A DNA stretch of 64,000 bases from Venturia oleaginea (GCA_013176395.1 JABMLP010000019.1:310001-374000), one strand, 5' to 3'. Shown: positions 34,052 through 48,200, counted from the first letter of the stretch. Translations and numbers: made by a program. Notes: generated from the sequence alone by a model not told the origin.

Positions 34052-35590
34052 GACTGGAAGCCGAATCGGCAAGTGAGAGCAGAAACGAAAAAACGAGTGT
34101 ACGGAATCAGAGTTCCAGGAATTAAGTTTCGAAACGAATATGAGTCGGCGAGGTAAGTCAAGGACAAGAAGAGAAGTCCGACTTAGTATCGACTTATCAA
34201 AGGCTGAAGAGCAATCTTAAAGTTCAAAGCAACGGATCTGGACAAGATTCTCGCCAAACAAGTCCAAGATCCATTTCCAGTTTCCGCTACGCCCATCCTG
34301 AGTACCGCCTGTGTGGCGGCCATAATTACATCGTTTACCATATGGGGCTTGCCGCTTCTATTGAGCATTGTGACAAAAATAAGCATAGGGGAAACGGGAC
34401 ATGTCGAATGTGCCTGGATGGCAGGCCAGGAATGAAGTCGGATCAGCCGCTCGCTACCGCGATCTTGGTGAAGAGAGTTCGCGAGCACCAAAGGGTGGAG
34501 ACGGTTCCAGGAAATTGTCACCCGGCTGCTGGCAGCCTCTGCCGGCCAATGACCCGACTCTGCCAAAAGCAGAACAAGGTGCCCTTTTTTCTTCAGGGGC
34601 AGTGGATTGCTAACCCCCTCACAAAGCTACTTCTGGAATGTTCCTCACCGTCTTGACATGGTGAACCTGACGTCGAACTCAAATTCCTGTTGTAAACGAG
34701 GAGCAGACGGCGTCCCCCGAATCATCCGAGGGATAACGAAGCACCTGGGCGGCGTCGCTGAATATCTGTTATTGAAGGCAGGGCGCATGCGAAAAAAGAT
34801 GGCATTTGGCTTGGACATTCCACTTCTACGAGCCTACAGGGCGAGGCGATGGAGGCTGAGTCCCTGAGCGGCACAAGGTCGTGGGAAGAATACCGTCTGT
34901 ACATGACAAATAGTAATGAGAATTGTCAGGATACTCGAGGCTTGACATGGGAGAAAGGGGTGAGTGGGTTGAGAAGTGTGGAGTAGTAGCGGGCCATTCG
35001 TTCATAGAAAGTTTTAGTGGCCAGGCGCTCGTCCCACCCCTTGGCCCTGGCCACTCGGGGTGGCTAAAACAGGGTGGGCGCCCATGAAAAGAAAGCAGGG
35101 AGGCGTTAAGCTCTACCACGTAGTAAAGCCTCCTGTTGCCGAATCGAAAGGTTCTACTTGAGCTGCTTTGATACGTGGAGAAATATTAAGTCGTGCATAC
35201 AGCAGACCAATTAGCGACAGTAGGCCGGGAATCTCACGATAACTTCAGAGACGACTGAATTGATATTGAAGGATAAGAATATTCGAAGAAAGCGGTTAGT
35301 GATTTGCCAGGAGCTACGTACATATTTTGCTTCTTAAGCTTTGAGATATTCCTCGGTAAGCAAAGGTGCGCAACCGAAACAACCAAGTGAAACAGGTAGA
35401 TCTAATAAAAGCAAAATAGTCAAAACAGTCAAAAGCTTGATCGCTTTGATGTATCCATCTAATAAGACAGTGATCAATCCAGATATTACAACACTCGAAC
35501 AACCGATTTAGTTTTCTAAAGCGTGACCAATCAAGGTCTTTGTTGTGAGAAACAGCAGCCATAAATGAAAATGAAAGAAATGGTGTATCA
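34052..35590. other. Intergenic region, agd3 promoter and uge3 3' side
   Basis: About 1.5 kb without a recognisable gene. The open frames are short, overlap each other and resemble no family I know. Confidence 0.4.
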
Positions 35591-36958
35591 TCAAACTTTT
35601 ACCTCCTTGGACTTGACAATGAAGTTCCATGCATCTCGCGCGCATTCATCCAATGTCTTCTCGGTTTTCCATCCGAGTTCTCGATTCACTTTCTCGGTTT
35701 CGGCAACACAGGATCCGACATCTCCAGCCCTCCTACCAACGTGAAGCACCGGAATCTTCCTCGAAGCAGCAGCCTCAAAACTTGCGATTGCTTCCGATAC
35801 AGATGCTCCTTTTCCCGTTCCTAGATTGTAGGTACGGAATGGCTGTTGATTTTCCTGGGCCACGCAAGCTGCGATGTGGCCTCGTGCCAAGTCTGTAACA
35901 TGGATGAAATCGCGAACAGGCGTTCCGTCAACTGTATCCCAGTCTGATCCGAAGATCTCCAGGGTGGGCTTTTTGCCGGTCAAGACTGAAGTGATGACCG
36001 GAAATAGATTGGTAGGCTTTTGCCTAGGGTCTTCTCCCAATAGTCCAGATTGGTGGCAACCAACGGGATTGAAGTACCGTAAAGCAGTCTAGAAGGACAT
36101 AATTAGAAACGAGCCAGTACGTGCGCGAAAGGCTAGACTTACAATGTTCCATGAAGGATCGGCGCGTGCAACATCGGCAAGGATCGCCTCGCAGAAGTAT
36201 TTGGTTCGTCCGTAAGGTGAGGTCAAACCAATCGCTCCTGAGAGTTTGACTTCATCTCCATGGATCTCGGTATGGTGGACCAGATCAGCCTCCTTTAACG
36301 GCTTGCCTTCGTTGGTCTTCTCTCCGTACACAGTTGCCGAGGACGAGAAGACAAAGTTGGTGATGTTGTGTTGCTTGAGCTGAACAAGGAAGTCGACCAA
36401 TCCACAGACGTTGTTTTGATAGTATGATAACGGTGATTGAATGGACTCCTCAACCGCCTTGAATGCGGCAAAATGAATGACGCTGGTAATCAGAGAGCGA
36501 GGTTTCGATATCGTATTCGATGGCGTGAGCGTCGATGGTGAAAAATATACTGGGGCGTCGTATTGTTTGAGGAGATATCCCATCTCACTCGTCCGGTAAT
36601 CGCAGTGGTGGAATTTCAGGTAGGGCATCCTTTGTCGTTTCGCCTTGCAGTATTCCTGCGCGAGACTTGCGACCCTCGATAGTACATCTCCGTACGAATT
36701 GCTGAGATCATCGACGACGATAACATTGTAGCCTTCCTTGAGAAGTTCCAGGGTCGTGTGAGATCCTATGAATCCGAGTCCGCCAACAACCAGTACGAAT
36801 TGAGCACTGTCATCGAGGGACAAGAAGTCCTGATTATTCACGATGTTGGGCAGAGCGGTTCCAGCTCCTAATATGGAAGCGTCCAAAGATGTCGGTGGTG
36901 AACTGGAGCCTAGGGAGACGGAAGATATAGATGCCCTCGAGGCAGAGTATGAATCCAT
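35591..36958 (-). CDS. uge3: UDP-glucose 4-epimerase (Uge3-like)
   Basis: Cytosolic NAD-dependent epimerase of the GalE type (extended SDR family) that interconverts UDP-Glc/UDP-Gal; Uge3 in Aspergillus also handles UDP-GlcNAc/UDP-GalNAc, the two GAG precursors. Exons 36143-36958 and 35591-36088 join (54-nt intron, GTAAGT..TCTAG) to 437 residues. Visible motifs: GGLGFIGSHT (59-68) for NAD, VVDDLSNS, the catalytic Ser region FSSSATVYG, and YGRTK (249-253) with the catalytic Tyr and Lys. C-terminal landmarks are ALRYFNPVGC and GTPVRDFIHVTDLA. A Ser-rich N-terminal extension of about 53 residues precedes the Rossmann fold. It is transcribed divergently from gtb3. The cluster context favours uge3 over a housekeeping galactose-pathway paralogue, but the sequence alone does not settle sugar specificity. 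Confidence 0.93.
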
Positions 36959-37683
36959 AGCGACTGAAAGAGGTGAGATGATGTGATTGAACTTTGAGAA
37001 TGAAGCTCGAACTTAATCTGAGACTGGACCTTTATCAATCTCTGCAATGCAAGTCGAATCCAGAGTGCCCGCTTTGAGCCATCGTACAGGATCGGAATCT
37101 CGCGAACATGGGCTAGACCATCGACTCCTGAAGCCCCAACTCAGGTTCCTGGCAATTCTTTTCGTGGCTGAAAATGATCTTGTTACACTCGCCACTGTAT
37201 TCTCAGCCTTCCATCTTCCGTTACCAAATTTTCGCAAGCGGCATGCCGAGCTTGGACTGTGCCGTTCCTGGTTATGGTCCAAGCGTATTTGCGGTACTTG
37301 GAGCGAGCACATCAAGCTCAAATTTAACCTTGATGAATGGAGAACAAGATTCCGCCATTGTCTCCGGCCATAACGTAAGAAGAAGTGACGCTTAACAATG
37401 GATTGCTTGGAATGTTCGGCTGGAATAGCCTCCCTCCTTGACCTGGGGCGTGCCAATAGCCTGGAGAGAGGAGGCCGAATGCATGGAAGTCGGAAGATTC
37501 TGTGCCTCACTATTGGCCATGTTTGTGAACAAGAGGCGACCCTACAATAGGACTTCAGCTGAGGTGAATACCGACGGGTAATTGCTCTGTGGTACGGAAT
37601 AAGGTGAAGAAGTCATGTCAAAGGCTACTCGTCTCGCTAAGCGGTGGTAATACACACCAGGAGGTAGTTGGCTACTAGACCCA

Positions 37684-37719
37684 GTGAGCGGGTGAGCGGG
37701 TGAGCGGGTGAGCGGGTGA
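37684..37719. repeat. GTGAGCGG microsatellite
   Basis: About four and a half head-to-tail copies of an 8-bp unit in the uge3-gtb3 intergenic region. Confidence 0.8.
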
Positions 37720-38181
37720 ACGTGGGCCGATCGCCGTTGGGAAGGTTGGTGGAGCGGAATCATCTCCATTCAGAGTCAAGCACGGCCATCCCGGGTCTCA
37801 TGCCAAGCATGCCAAGACAGAGGGTTCTTTTCGCATCCACACAATGCCATCCTCGTTTCACGACATCAGAGCAGCGTGCCATCGAACCATCGAACCTCCT
37901 CACCAGCGCACAGCCTGCACTCACCAGCCCGCCGGTTCCGAACCTCATGCTGTCCCCACTGTTTGGCCTGACTGGACCAGCGCTACCCGCTGTGTCCGCC
38001 TCCCTTTGCTGCTCCTGCGAGTCCTGCCCATGGTCACGCAGGCATCGTCTCCAGATATAGCACCATGACATCCCTTCAGCTTCCTGCTTCCCCACACCAC
38101 AGGCAAGGCATCCAATGCCGGGATCAGGGACCAGCCATGCCGGACAGTTCCTCCAATTGATTTCTAGAGCCTCCCTGCTGG

Positions 38182-38276
38182 CACTGCGTCGATATTGCTA
38201 CTGCACTGCGTCGATATTGCTACTGCACTGCGTCGATATTGCTGCTGCACTGCGTCGTTATTCCTGCTGCACAGCG
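38182..38276. repeat. 22-bp minisatellite
   Basis: Units start at 38182, 38204, 38226, 38248 and 38270 with exact 22-bp spacing. Consensus CACTGCGTCGATATTGCT, then a variable ACTG/GCTG. The last copies are more diverged. Confidence 0.9.
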
Positions 38277-39238
38277 TGCTGGCCGTGTGTACGTTTCCTA
38301 GAATGTACGTAGCATGTGTGATAACTGTCGTATTACAGCCTTGTCGATGAGTGGTTCGCATTCGTCCTTCCTGGATTGCCCCATGACGGAGTCCTCCAAA
38401 GGTGAGGTTACATTTCGAAATGCAGACCTACGATTTGACATCCATTTCCAAAAACTTCTGGCAATGTCTTGAATGCAGATTGCCACGAAGTTAACAATAT
38501 CGACCCTGCGTTGAACATGATACAATCAGATAGAGGGATAGGTTCCTTTTAAAGTATTATAGTGGTAAGCTCAAAATGTTCTAACACGACAGCTCGAGGA
38601 TCTACGAGTACCGGAGATTAATTACGGTCTTTAGCGGTCTTGATTATCACTTTGAATTCTGCTACCCCTGTACAAGGTACTCAGCCTCCCCATGGTGGAA
38701 CAGATCCGCAAATAGCTCAAAGAAAATAATGTCTGGCAAATAGCTTATGTAAGTGGTCTGTTGTTCTCTGGCGCATATGCAGCAGCGCTCGCACGGGCAT
38801 TTACAACTCAGCATTCTCAAACGAATGGATTTTCCTTCACTACCACTTCGTTTAAGGTGGATCCACCGTGGCGCACGTACAAAGGCAACTTTAGAAACAG
38901 CAGCGGAATCTTTTCTTCCCCCCGCGTCAGCACATCGACGTCTTGGCCTCCCATTCTTCCGATCTCATTCCGGGTTGTAACCCGCCCTGTGGCGTTGCAG
39001 CCTGTGTAATCATCGTCTGACCCTCTTAACAACCTGGACGTGCGATGGCGTGCGGGTTGCAGCGACACGTTCTCTTGGTTCTGTTGTCTTCGATACGAGA
39101 TCTGCTTGCATGTTGACGTCGCATCTCCCCTCGTTCATTCTCTAACTAGACAAACATTGTTCTTACCAGGCTAATTCATGTTCTCGCAAACTCTATCGCC
39201 CTAGGGTGTCCTTCTGTCGTTGAATTTTTATTTTCATT

Positions 39239-42200
39239 ATGTCCTTTCCTCCTACTCAGTTCGCTTCGGGCGATTGGGCGTCCGAAGTCTGCAATGGCAG
39301 CCAGTACCTAGTCTACTGCGACAGTGTTCTACCTACGTCTGAGCGTGTGGAGCATTGGTATCAGTGGTTGAACATTTCGTTGGCAGCGGCTACGATACTC
39401 TTACCTGTTTTATGGTGGATATCGAAAGGTTTGCGAACCTCTTGGCAGCAATGGAGGTTACGAAAACCAAGGGCGGTGCCTGTGGAGGTATATGGCGAGG
39501 GACGCCTCGTTCGACGTTCGTTCACTGACACCAATAGCAGGAAAAACACACAGATCCATTCGCCGACGAGATGGACCAGTCAGCTGTCCCGATGACCATC
39601 CTGGACCCTACGAGGATTTTGACCGATAATACCATGGCTGCGCCATACATCAAAGTCTCCCCAGATAGTAGTACCGAAAACTTCGACTATCGACCACCCA
39701 CCATGGATTTCAGTCAATACCCGAGCCCTTCGCCTAATAATTCGGTTTATATGAACTCCAATCTGGGCACATCCAATTCCAGCCTAAACTCGCAAACGGC
39801 GATGGCTCCCACAAGAACGAGCATGGTGGATCCAAACTCTTCAGCCGACAGCGTCATGTCTAGTCGGGTGCCTTCAGCCATGAGCGTGAGGGATTCACGG
39901 CCGGTATCACTCAGCCTTCGGCCCGGCAATGGCAATGACAGGGCCCGTCGCATGAGTTTTCGAGAATTGGTCGACGAAGAGCGGCAATCATCCTATGGGG
40001 CATCCGGTTTCGCAAGTCCAGCGCTGAGTTTAGTATCAGCGCGATCATCCTTCGAGTCCGATGGACCCGTCTTGCCAGGGTTCCTGCGAGCGGAAAATCG
40101 CTTGAGTATGGAATCGATAAACCTGCGACCTGAAACAGATGCGGACATTGCATTCAATCCATTACAAAATTTCGACCTGCGAATAACGCCGCTATTCACG
40201 AAGACCGGGAAAAAAGAGTCGCGTTTCTCGACCATGTCGAAGAAGGGAGCTTCCGCCAAGACTGTCCTGGCTCTCGTAGATTTGGAGGATCTGGGACCCG
40301 ACGCATTTCTGGGAGATCTGTTGGAGACGGTCCACGAATTGGACATGTTAAGAATGGAGAAAATGGCCTCTGGATTTGTGGTGAAGATACATGACGACGT
40401 CTTCCCGACTCAAACTGTGAGTCTATTGAAAGCCATGACGAAGCAGGGCGTGCAGGTCATGCTCATGTGCGACACGGATGCCGAGATCCTTCGATCCATC
40501 GACTTCGACATGCTCTTCGGGGTCATTCTCGAGAACTCGACAATACTGCCAAACGGCGAGCGCCGCGATTTCTTCCGCTCAGACAGATTGCGTGGTGTTA
40601 TGTCTCGTTGCGCAGAAATACGAGTTGAGCGCCCGACATTTTTCCTTGGCTTTCACGACCTTTGGGAGACGCGACCTACGGCTGCGGTGGTGCGACGAGC
40701 ATTCAAGCTGGCTGAATTCTTTGGTGCAACTCTGACGCACGGACCCTTCGGCCAACAGCGCCATACGAAGTTCCCGATTAGTATGAGCGGGTTCGACTAT
40801 CTGAAGGGTAAACAAATTGTGGACGTAGGTTTTCTTCACTCTTAGTTGCGAGAAATTTACTGACCCTCAGCTCTTATAGTTGCAAAAAGCGTGGGTCAAC
40901 GAGGCCAGCCAGGTGCAGCTCAACGAGGATCCCAGTCTCTCGAACGTGTTTCCCCTCTCCACGGATAAGCTGAAACGGTATGTACCCTTGGTTGAACGAC
41001 TCCTAGAACCAATGGGACTTCCCGATGATCTTGAGGCCAAGTTCGAGGAATCTGTGATAACAACGCTACCTCCTGCTGTTCTGTCTCGTGCCCCAGGACG
41101 ACGAAACTTCTGGAACCTTTCAAGCGATGGAGAAATCTTGTCACCTCTTGGATGCTATCCACTTAACAGACCCATTTCCAGAACCCAATACGACGCCATT
41201 CTCGAGAGTCAAGAGCATCTCAAGAGACTCAATATGCTCCATCAATTGGACGAGGTTGAAGTCTTGAAGCTTACAGATCGCTTGCGCACCATTCTTGGTA
41301 GCACCAAGCACTGCCATCTTGTAGATTCGTTAGTTCTTGGACTTACATTCGGACACATCACCGTGTACACAGCGTTGGACTCCGCTTTTAGTGTCCCTGG
41401 GGATGCCCATGCATGGGGTGTTTCGAACAGTGGTACCTCATCTCACCTGGACATCTTTACATCCCAGAAGACCACTAGCCTTGCTTCGACTGTTCTACAT
41501 GTTTTCCTTGCGCAACATGGGATTCCCCGCGAACAGCGCTTCCAGGAGGAGATGCTTTTGGAGGGGCCTGCTGTGGATCTCCCACTTTCTCTCAGAGCCG
41601 AGCTCCACGATTCAACAAACTCCGAACTATTGTTTGTAATGGAGCAAATCAAGGTTTCAGCCCTTGATCACCCATTCGCGATTGCAATCCAAAGAATTTG
41701 CGTCGAGAGGCTTTTAAACGACGCTTCACGAGAGGAATGGACTGAGATTCACTCCAAACGGTTCCTCGAAGGTTCCATCTCAATCCGTAAGCTTCTGCAA
41801 CTTCGTCTGGAAGAATTCGCTCGCAGAGGAGCCCGGAAACTGCCTTGTTTGGACAATCTGGAGCAATTGTACCAGTCTGTGGATTTCCTAATTTCAGACT
41901 CTCTCTTCTGGGCAGAACGTGAGAAATTGGAATCTCTCTCCGCTGCGCTTGTGGATGTATATAAGCCATCAGAAGACCCTTCCACAAGGATTGTCGACGT
42001 AAGGGCCGATCTGTTTGCCTTGATATTTTTTTGTTCGCTGAGGAAGCATGCTTTTGACAACGTTTTCCTCGAAAGTACCGACAGATGCCCGTTTTTCCTT
42101 ACCCAGCCTGACCAGGCTGGTGTCTTTTCGGAGCTCTGGGTTCTCGGATCTCAATGCGATATCTATTTTGGGATACTTCCCAGAGCGATAGGAAAGATCA

Positions 42201-45200
42201 TTTATGACCGATATCGAGCACATCTTGCACTCCACCCTCCGCCAGCCGATGCTTTCGACAAAAAGAACGTTTTCACGGCGTACTCTTTTACCCACAGCGC
42301 GGAGAACACTTCAACTATCGTCAAACCTGAAGAAAAACTGAGTCTGGCCACGCGCCTTCAGCAAAAAATGGTTTCCGTCTCAGAGACAGTGATGGAATTT
42401 GGAGCACTCTCGATCTTCTGCATGCCTGCAATAGCCGACGTCGTTTTATTGACATGGCTAGGAAGAGGGTTTTTTCTGACCGCATTCATGGACGTGGAAG
42501 ACCGTATTATGGCAGCGTATGCCCTTCTTGCCTCATTACTGTTGACCGCTGGCAATACCGGCTGGACCGGTTCAGTTGGAGGGCACTATCTCTACAATTT
42601 TGCTTTCCACAACATGAACTTCTTCCTTGTCAGCCGACTTGCCGGGGGGTTCGTGCTGTCACTACTTGTATCAATTGCTGGCTTTTTGGCCTTTTCAGTC
42701 CAAATGTCTCCACGAATAGCTGCGGTTTTCGTTGCCTATGTGATTGTGCTTTGCACATATCTCAATATTCTTGGGTGGGTCCTACTGAACATGTTGTCTG
42801 GTCGGCGAAAACTAATAAAAGAACAGAATTCTCGCCACAATGCACCGCTCCGGTGCGCCTCTAACCTCCGGGCGTACTGTACTTTGGAGAACGCTTCCGT
42901 TCCTGTTCATCTCTCCAACCGTGTCCATTTTCATTCCTCACCACGATTTGCCCATTTATTTATCGGTTCTGTACGGTTTTCTACTCCTACTTCTGATACA
43001 GTATCGGAATTTATGTCACGAATGGAACAACTGGACGAACAAGGTCCCCACCATCAAAACAGACGAAGTCATTGCATGGTACCAGACGATGCAGGCCGAT
43101 AGCGAGTACGAAACGGAGGAACTCAAGGGTGATGCGCTCTCAAAAGCCGCCACAGCTGCCTTCCAAGATGCAGTCGAAGCATTCAACTCAAAAAAGCACG
43201 ACCCTCTTGTCTCCAGAGCGGCAAAAGGGCTGCCATTCGCACTATGGCTGCTCGAGAAAGAGTCTCCCAATCCGGACAAGAATGCCAAAAAGAAGGCTAA
43301 GAAGGATGTAGATCGTTGGTCCAAGATCTGGCTGTCCAAAGTCGAGCAAGCACTTAAAAGCACTCAGCAGCTAGCTCAAGGCCTCAAAGAACACAGTGTT
43401 TTTGTGCTCTACCGATATGGCCAATATGATGTGAGTACTTGCCTTGAGACAAGTCCGCTTCGATACTGACCTTCATTCCAGATGGCGCAGAGTTTCGGTC
43501 TGTTTCTTATCGCACTCATGGATCACTGGGTCAATGTTGCAATGAGCGCACATCCTGTGACCCTAGATCCGTTCGAAAAAGACCGATCGCGATACAGTCA
43601 GGGTCTCTGCGTGTTGTTCTTTCTCATGTCCGCCATTGCTTTAGACGCCACCCTGCAGCCTTACTGGGAAGCAAACTCTAAGCTTTCAAGCGAGAAACTT
43701 GTCGACGCAGATCACGCTAGAATTGTTGCACGACAATCACAGCAACAACGAAGACGTCGGTGGGTTGACGCTTTGATCGACCTGATGAGCAAGATAGCCT
43801 GTGTCTTCGGTGTGACCACCGGTCTCGTCTGCTTGCTCACTAAGGATGCGGGCCAAATCATCATGTATTATGGATTTGTGGGCGGATATCTGGGCGTTCT
43901 TATTTTCCAGTTCAACCGGTTAGTCTTTAAGGTCATACTCGAAGAGAGACTCCTGCTAAATCTTTATAGATGCTTCACTACCAACGCAAGAGCTCACGTC
44001 ATGTCCGTCTTCGTTGGAGCCTTTGTTGGCTTTGCCACTGGTTGCGCTCTCCATGCTATCCCGGCAACTTCATCCTTTTACTACACAGATGTGTTGGCTA
44101 TGGTCATAGCATCGCTGGCCGCAACCGCTTTAACCACAGTCTGGGTTTTCGTTGACCCTGAACTCGCATCTCTTACAGTGCCTACAATAGCAACCGGTCG
44201 GCGAGGAAGCGGTGAAGAGACATTCACAGATCGGGCGATCTCCTTGCAATTTAAAATTGGCTCTGATGTTGCCGAACAGGCGCACAGGAATATTTTTGCG
44301 ACAGCAGCTATGCCTTCTGTGAGATTTTCAGATGCATCGACTGTGGCACAACGAATCACGCAGCTCCTAGACGCTGTTCCCATCAAGGCAGATCACATCT
44401 CCCCAATATCAGCATGGCCAAATCGCGTTCTTGAAACTTCTTCGAGTATGTGGAGAGAAGGAGCTGTTTCCGTTCTTCTGTCCACTCGACAGGAGTTTGA
44501 GGAGCACGATCTCGAAGATGTTTGGTCGTTTAGTGAATACCGAAGTGGTCAGCTGATCATCTCTGTGGGATTCCTTGACGCTTCGGAGCTCAATCTTTAT
44601 CAGAATCAACTACACGATAAGCTGGCATATCTGTGAGTCAATTTGCAAGCATTAACTAACTATGCTAATTACTTCAGTCTCACCGAAACAATATTGTACC
44701 ACTCGGCAACCACGATCTCCGGACTGAGTTCACGCCATGCACTAAAGGCGGAGAGTTTGTTGCGCACAGCTTCATCATTGGCTGGACGCATTGATCTTCA
44801 ACTCGCCACGGAAGATGAAGCAACCCTGATGAGGCTCCTCTCGAAGACCAACGCCGACCTCTTGAAACCGCTCTGTTTGAACTTGGACGTGAACACCGAA
44901 TGGAACAAGGTACCTGCCGGCGTCCGCAAAACCATTATTTCTCGTGTCTCTGGCAATCCTACTCCCTGGACCTCATCCATGGAGCAATGGATGAATACTG
45001 TCTCGAAAGACATTGAGCTTGAAGACTTCCACGTTGCGTTGTGCCTTCGTATTTACCAGCTTACAAAAGAGAGGTTGAAGACCTTGGCCATCGGCTCCGA
45101 CTCCAATAGCACTTCCTATGGAGCCAAGAAAATGCCTGCGGAGCTTCAATGGGAGCGCATCTCATCACCAGGGTCTGGTTTCGCGATCTTTTCCAGGTTC

Positions 45201-48200
45201 TTACTAGGAATCGTCAGCACATTCGCTACCATCTTCAAATGGGTGTCGATTTTGTCAGGCGCTGCTTCTGAGGTGGAGCGGGAACTTTGGTACGTGTTAC
45301 AAGGATTACCTCTGCATCAGATTGTCCTTGTTCCACTGTTGATCTTCTGGCGTATCTGTTGGTTGATGAAGAATACTTGGATCACCCTTCTTTTGATTTA
45401 CCGCAGACCTTCCCTTAAGAGAATCGTTCGCCTAGCAATGAGTGGGTCGTCAAGAGACCTTGTTCGCAACTCAATCGTCGTGGAGCTCCCAGAGAAGACA
45501 ATTACTGGTTTCGCTTCACACAACATTGATGGAAGAATTACTCTGGACATCTTCAATGGAGCTATGTCAGAACAACCAAAGACTTTGGAGAGCTCCATCG
45601 CACAATCCGTTTACGACGAGAATTGTAGACTGAGGTTTCGTGTGGACCAGAGGGAAGCCCAGAAGGTTCACACGACCTACTACTACGACTCGGCTTCCGG
45701 TCGCACCCCCGCTTATAAAGAGGTTGTCCAGAATGGTCGGACTTTGCAGTACCGTTACGATAAGTACGGGCGCATCGCATCTGGCAATGGTCATCTCGGT
45801 CTCGGCGACGCCATCGGGTTCACCTACCACTATCGCAAGGCTCCAAAACACAACTGCGACATCCTTCGGGCTGTTTTCCTGACTTCCAAAAAACAATCGA
45901 TGACTGTCTACTGGTCGGTTGTGGATGACAACAGCTCCGAGCAAGATGACATGGCAGTGCCATCTGAAAGAGTTCTCAGGGCGATAAAGATTGTTGGTGG
46001 AAAGAAGTTTGTCACAAAATGGACATATGAACACAAACGTGATCCCAGGACTGCCACCGAAGAAATTAGGGAAGACGGCGGAAGGATTCCAATCGCCGAG
46101 GCGCCTGTGCTGTTCGCGGGTGAGGCCGATCTATTCAAAAAGCCCTCCAATCTGTCTTTTGACTGCGACGATTTGCTTCGACATCATAGCAGAGGCCATT
46201 TGGAGCGCATGTTCGCTGCCATATCCCCAGATCAATCTTCTATGGCCAGAATTTGGTCTCGAGCTGCATCTCTTCTGCCTTTTGGTCTCTCGTACTGGAG
46301 TCGACATACCACTCACGAGCGCATCTCAACATGGAGACTGCGAGCCGAGCTCTGGACACTGTGGCTCAAGACGAACGATCTTGATGCAGTGACTGCTTGC
46401 TGGATTGACGAGCTGATCTTGAGACAAGAACCTCTGCTTTCAAGATACTGGCGTTTAAGAAATCTCGGCTTTCTCTTTGACGCGAAGCAGGCTTTAGATG
46501 ACGACATCGAGCTGATCGTCCCCGCGATTGAGATGCCTTTTGAGGTCTCCCAGACTTGTGTTCTTCCTATCAAACCTTGTGACCTTTACGCAATGGGACT
46601 GGCTAAAGATGCGACGCAAATTACCAACCGACCACAAGATTGTTACAAAGACACGAAGGACCGAATCTCTATTATATTCAATGATGTCGGTTGCTGGCCT
46701 GATGCCCCGGGGGGTGTGTCCAATTGCCGTCGTGATCTTGTCAACGGACACTCCACCATTCGAAACCATGTGCTCGCAGAGTCGGCTCACGACTACGGTA
46801 TCTCTCGCTTCCAACTTGAGAGAAACGTGCAATCCTTGAAAGCCATCCCTCTCTGGGGTCTCGATTTCAAGACTGCTCAGCACGGCATTATTGATAATCT
46901 TCTTCAATCGCAGGTCGACGAGAAGATCGATGCCACCTACGCCAAACAGGACATCGTCCAGATCTTCATTCCAGCATTGTGGATGTTCGTCAAAGGCTCT
47001 CGCACCAAGCATGCCACTCGGAAGCAGCTTCTCGAATTTAGCAACGCTATGCTCACAATGGCTGCCTACTTCGAGAAGAAAGATTACAACAAAACCTGGC
47101 GATCAAAAGAAGTTGAGACGGCTTGGGTCCAGGCCTGGCTTCACCCATACCGTGACTCTAATATACTTGACCCCTCTGAGCTTTTCGAGCTTGAGAGGCC
47201 CAGCATGGAAGATTTCCGCGAATCCCTCGCGCTCTACATGGCTTACTTCATGATATACTCCGTCAAGATTCCTGATGAATGTCCCAGAGTTTTTCAGTCA
47301 ACCCATCATGGTATTAGTTCTTTGTTCGGGATGGTGCTCAAGCACAAGAAGGGTGCAACTTTCGGATTGTGGGACCACGCTATTCTTTGGCGCGAGTGCT
47401 GTTTGAATATCTCAACAGCACAGTGCCTTCTTCCCATCTCGGTCCAAGCACAACTTCTTGCTGGTATTGGTCTGGCTGCCAGACTTGCTTATCTCCATGT
47501 CGATATCCTTCTCCCCTGCACGTCTGTGTTCAATCCGTAAGTTTCCACGCTCTTCCAAGCCTTGAACTACAAAGCTAATACTCTATGTAGCGTCTGGGAA
47601 GCAGAAATCGGCACAGACGGCGGCCTCGTCGGCCCAAAGGCTCTCTTCAACCGCAAGATTGATCCCATTGCCAATGGTATCTCCAACATGGCGAATTTTG
47701 AACCTACGACTGAGCCACTCGCCGAGCTACCCACCGTGGTGATGTTATCTAATATTCAGACAATTAAAGATGTCAAGGCTGCTGTTTTGGCTGCGGACCA
47801 CATCATCAACGACTTTGGATTCGAGGACTACCGCTTGCACATTTACGGCGCGCAGGATCGAGAACGTAAGTATCTCTCAAAAGAATTTCCAAATTCAAAT
47901 CATTATCATGGAATGTGAACGACTAACACATCGTAATTAGCCTCCTACACAATGGAGACCCTTCAAATCATTGCTGATCGAAACCTTACTGGTAAAGTCG
48001 TTCTAGCCGGTTTCGGTAATCCTAAGAAAGTTCTCAAAGACGCTTGGCTCTTCGTAAATTCCTCTCTTTCCGAAGGTCTTCCCCTCGCCATTGGAGAAGC
48101 AGCGTTAACAGGTGTTCCTATCGTTGCAACGGAAGTTGGTGGAACTTCCCTAGTCCTCACAGATCCCGATGACTCTTCGTGCAAGTACGGCGAGGTTGTC

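Larger units (their letters stand above)
36959..39238. promoter_or_regulatory. Bidirectional promoter region of uge3 and gtb3
   Basis: 2.28 kb separate the divergent starts of uge3 and gtb3, so both promoters lie here. I see no supportable gene. It holds a GTGAGCGG array (37684-37719), a 22-bp minisatellite (38182-38276) and a pyrimidine-rich leader before the gtb3 ATG (39100-39238). Confidence 0.55.

Noticed and set aside
34183..34867. Open frames between agd3 and uge3
   Set aside because: Short, overlapping on both strands, and unlike any family or spherulin-4 domain I know.
37100..37107. StuA-type site TCGCGAAC in the uge3-gtb3 promoter
   Set aside because: The degenerate 8-mer is expected about twice by chance in a region this size.
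42819..42850. Frameshift or pseudogene in gtb3
   Set aside because: A 52-nt GT..AG intron with a branch-like CTAAT restores the frame exactly.
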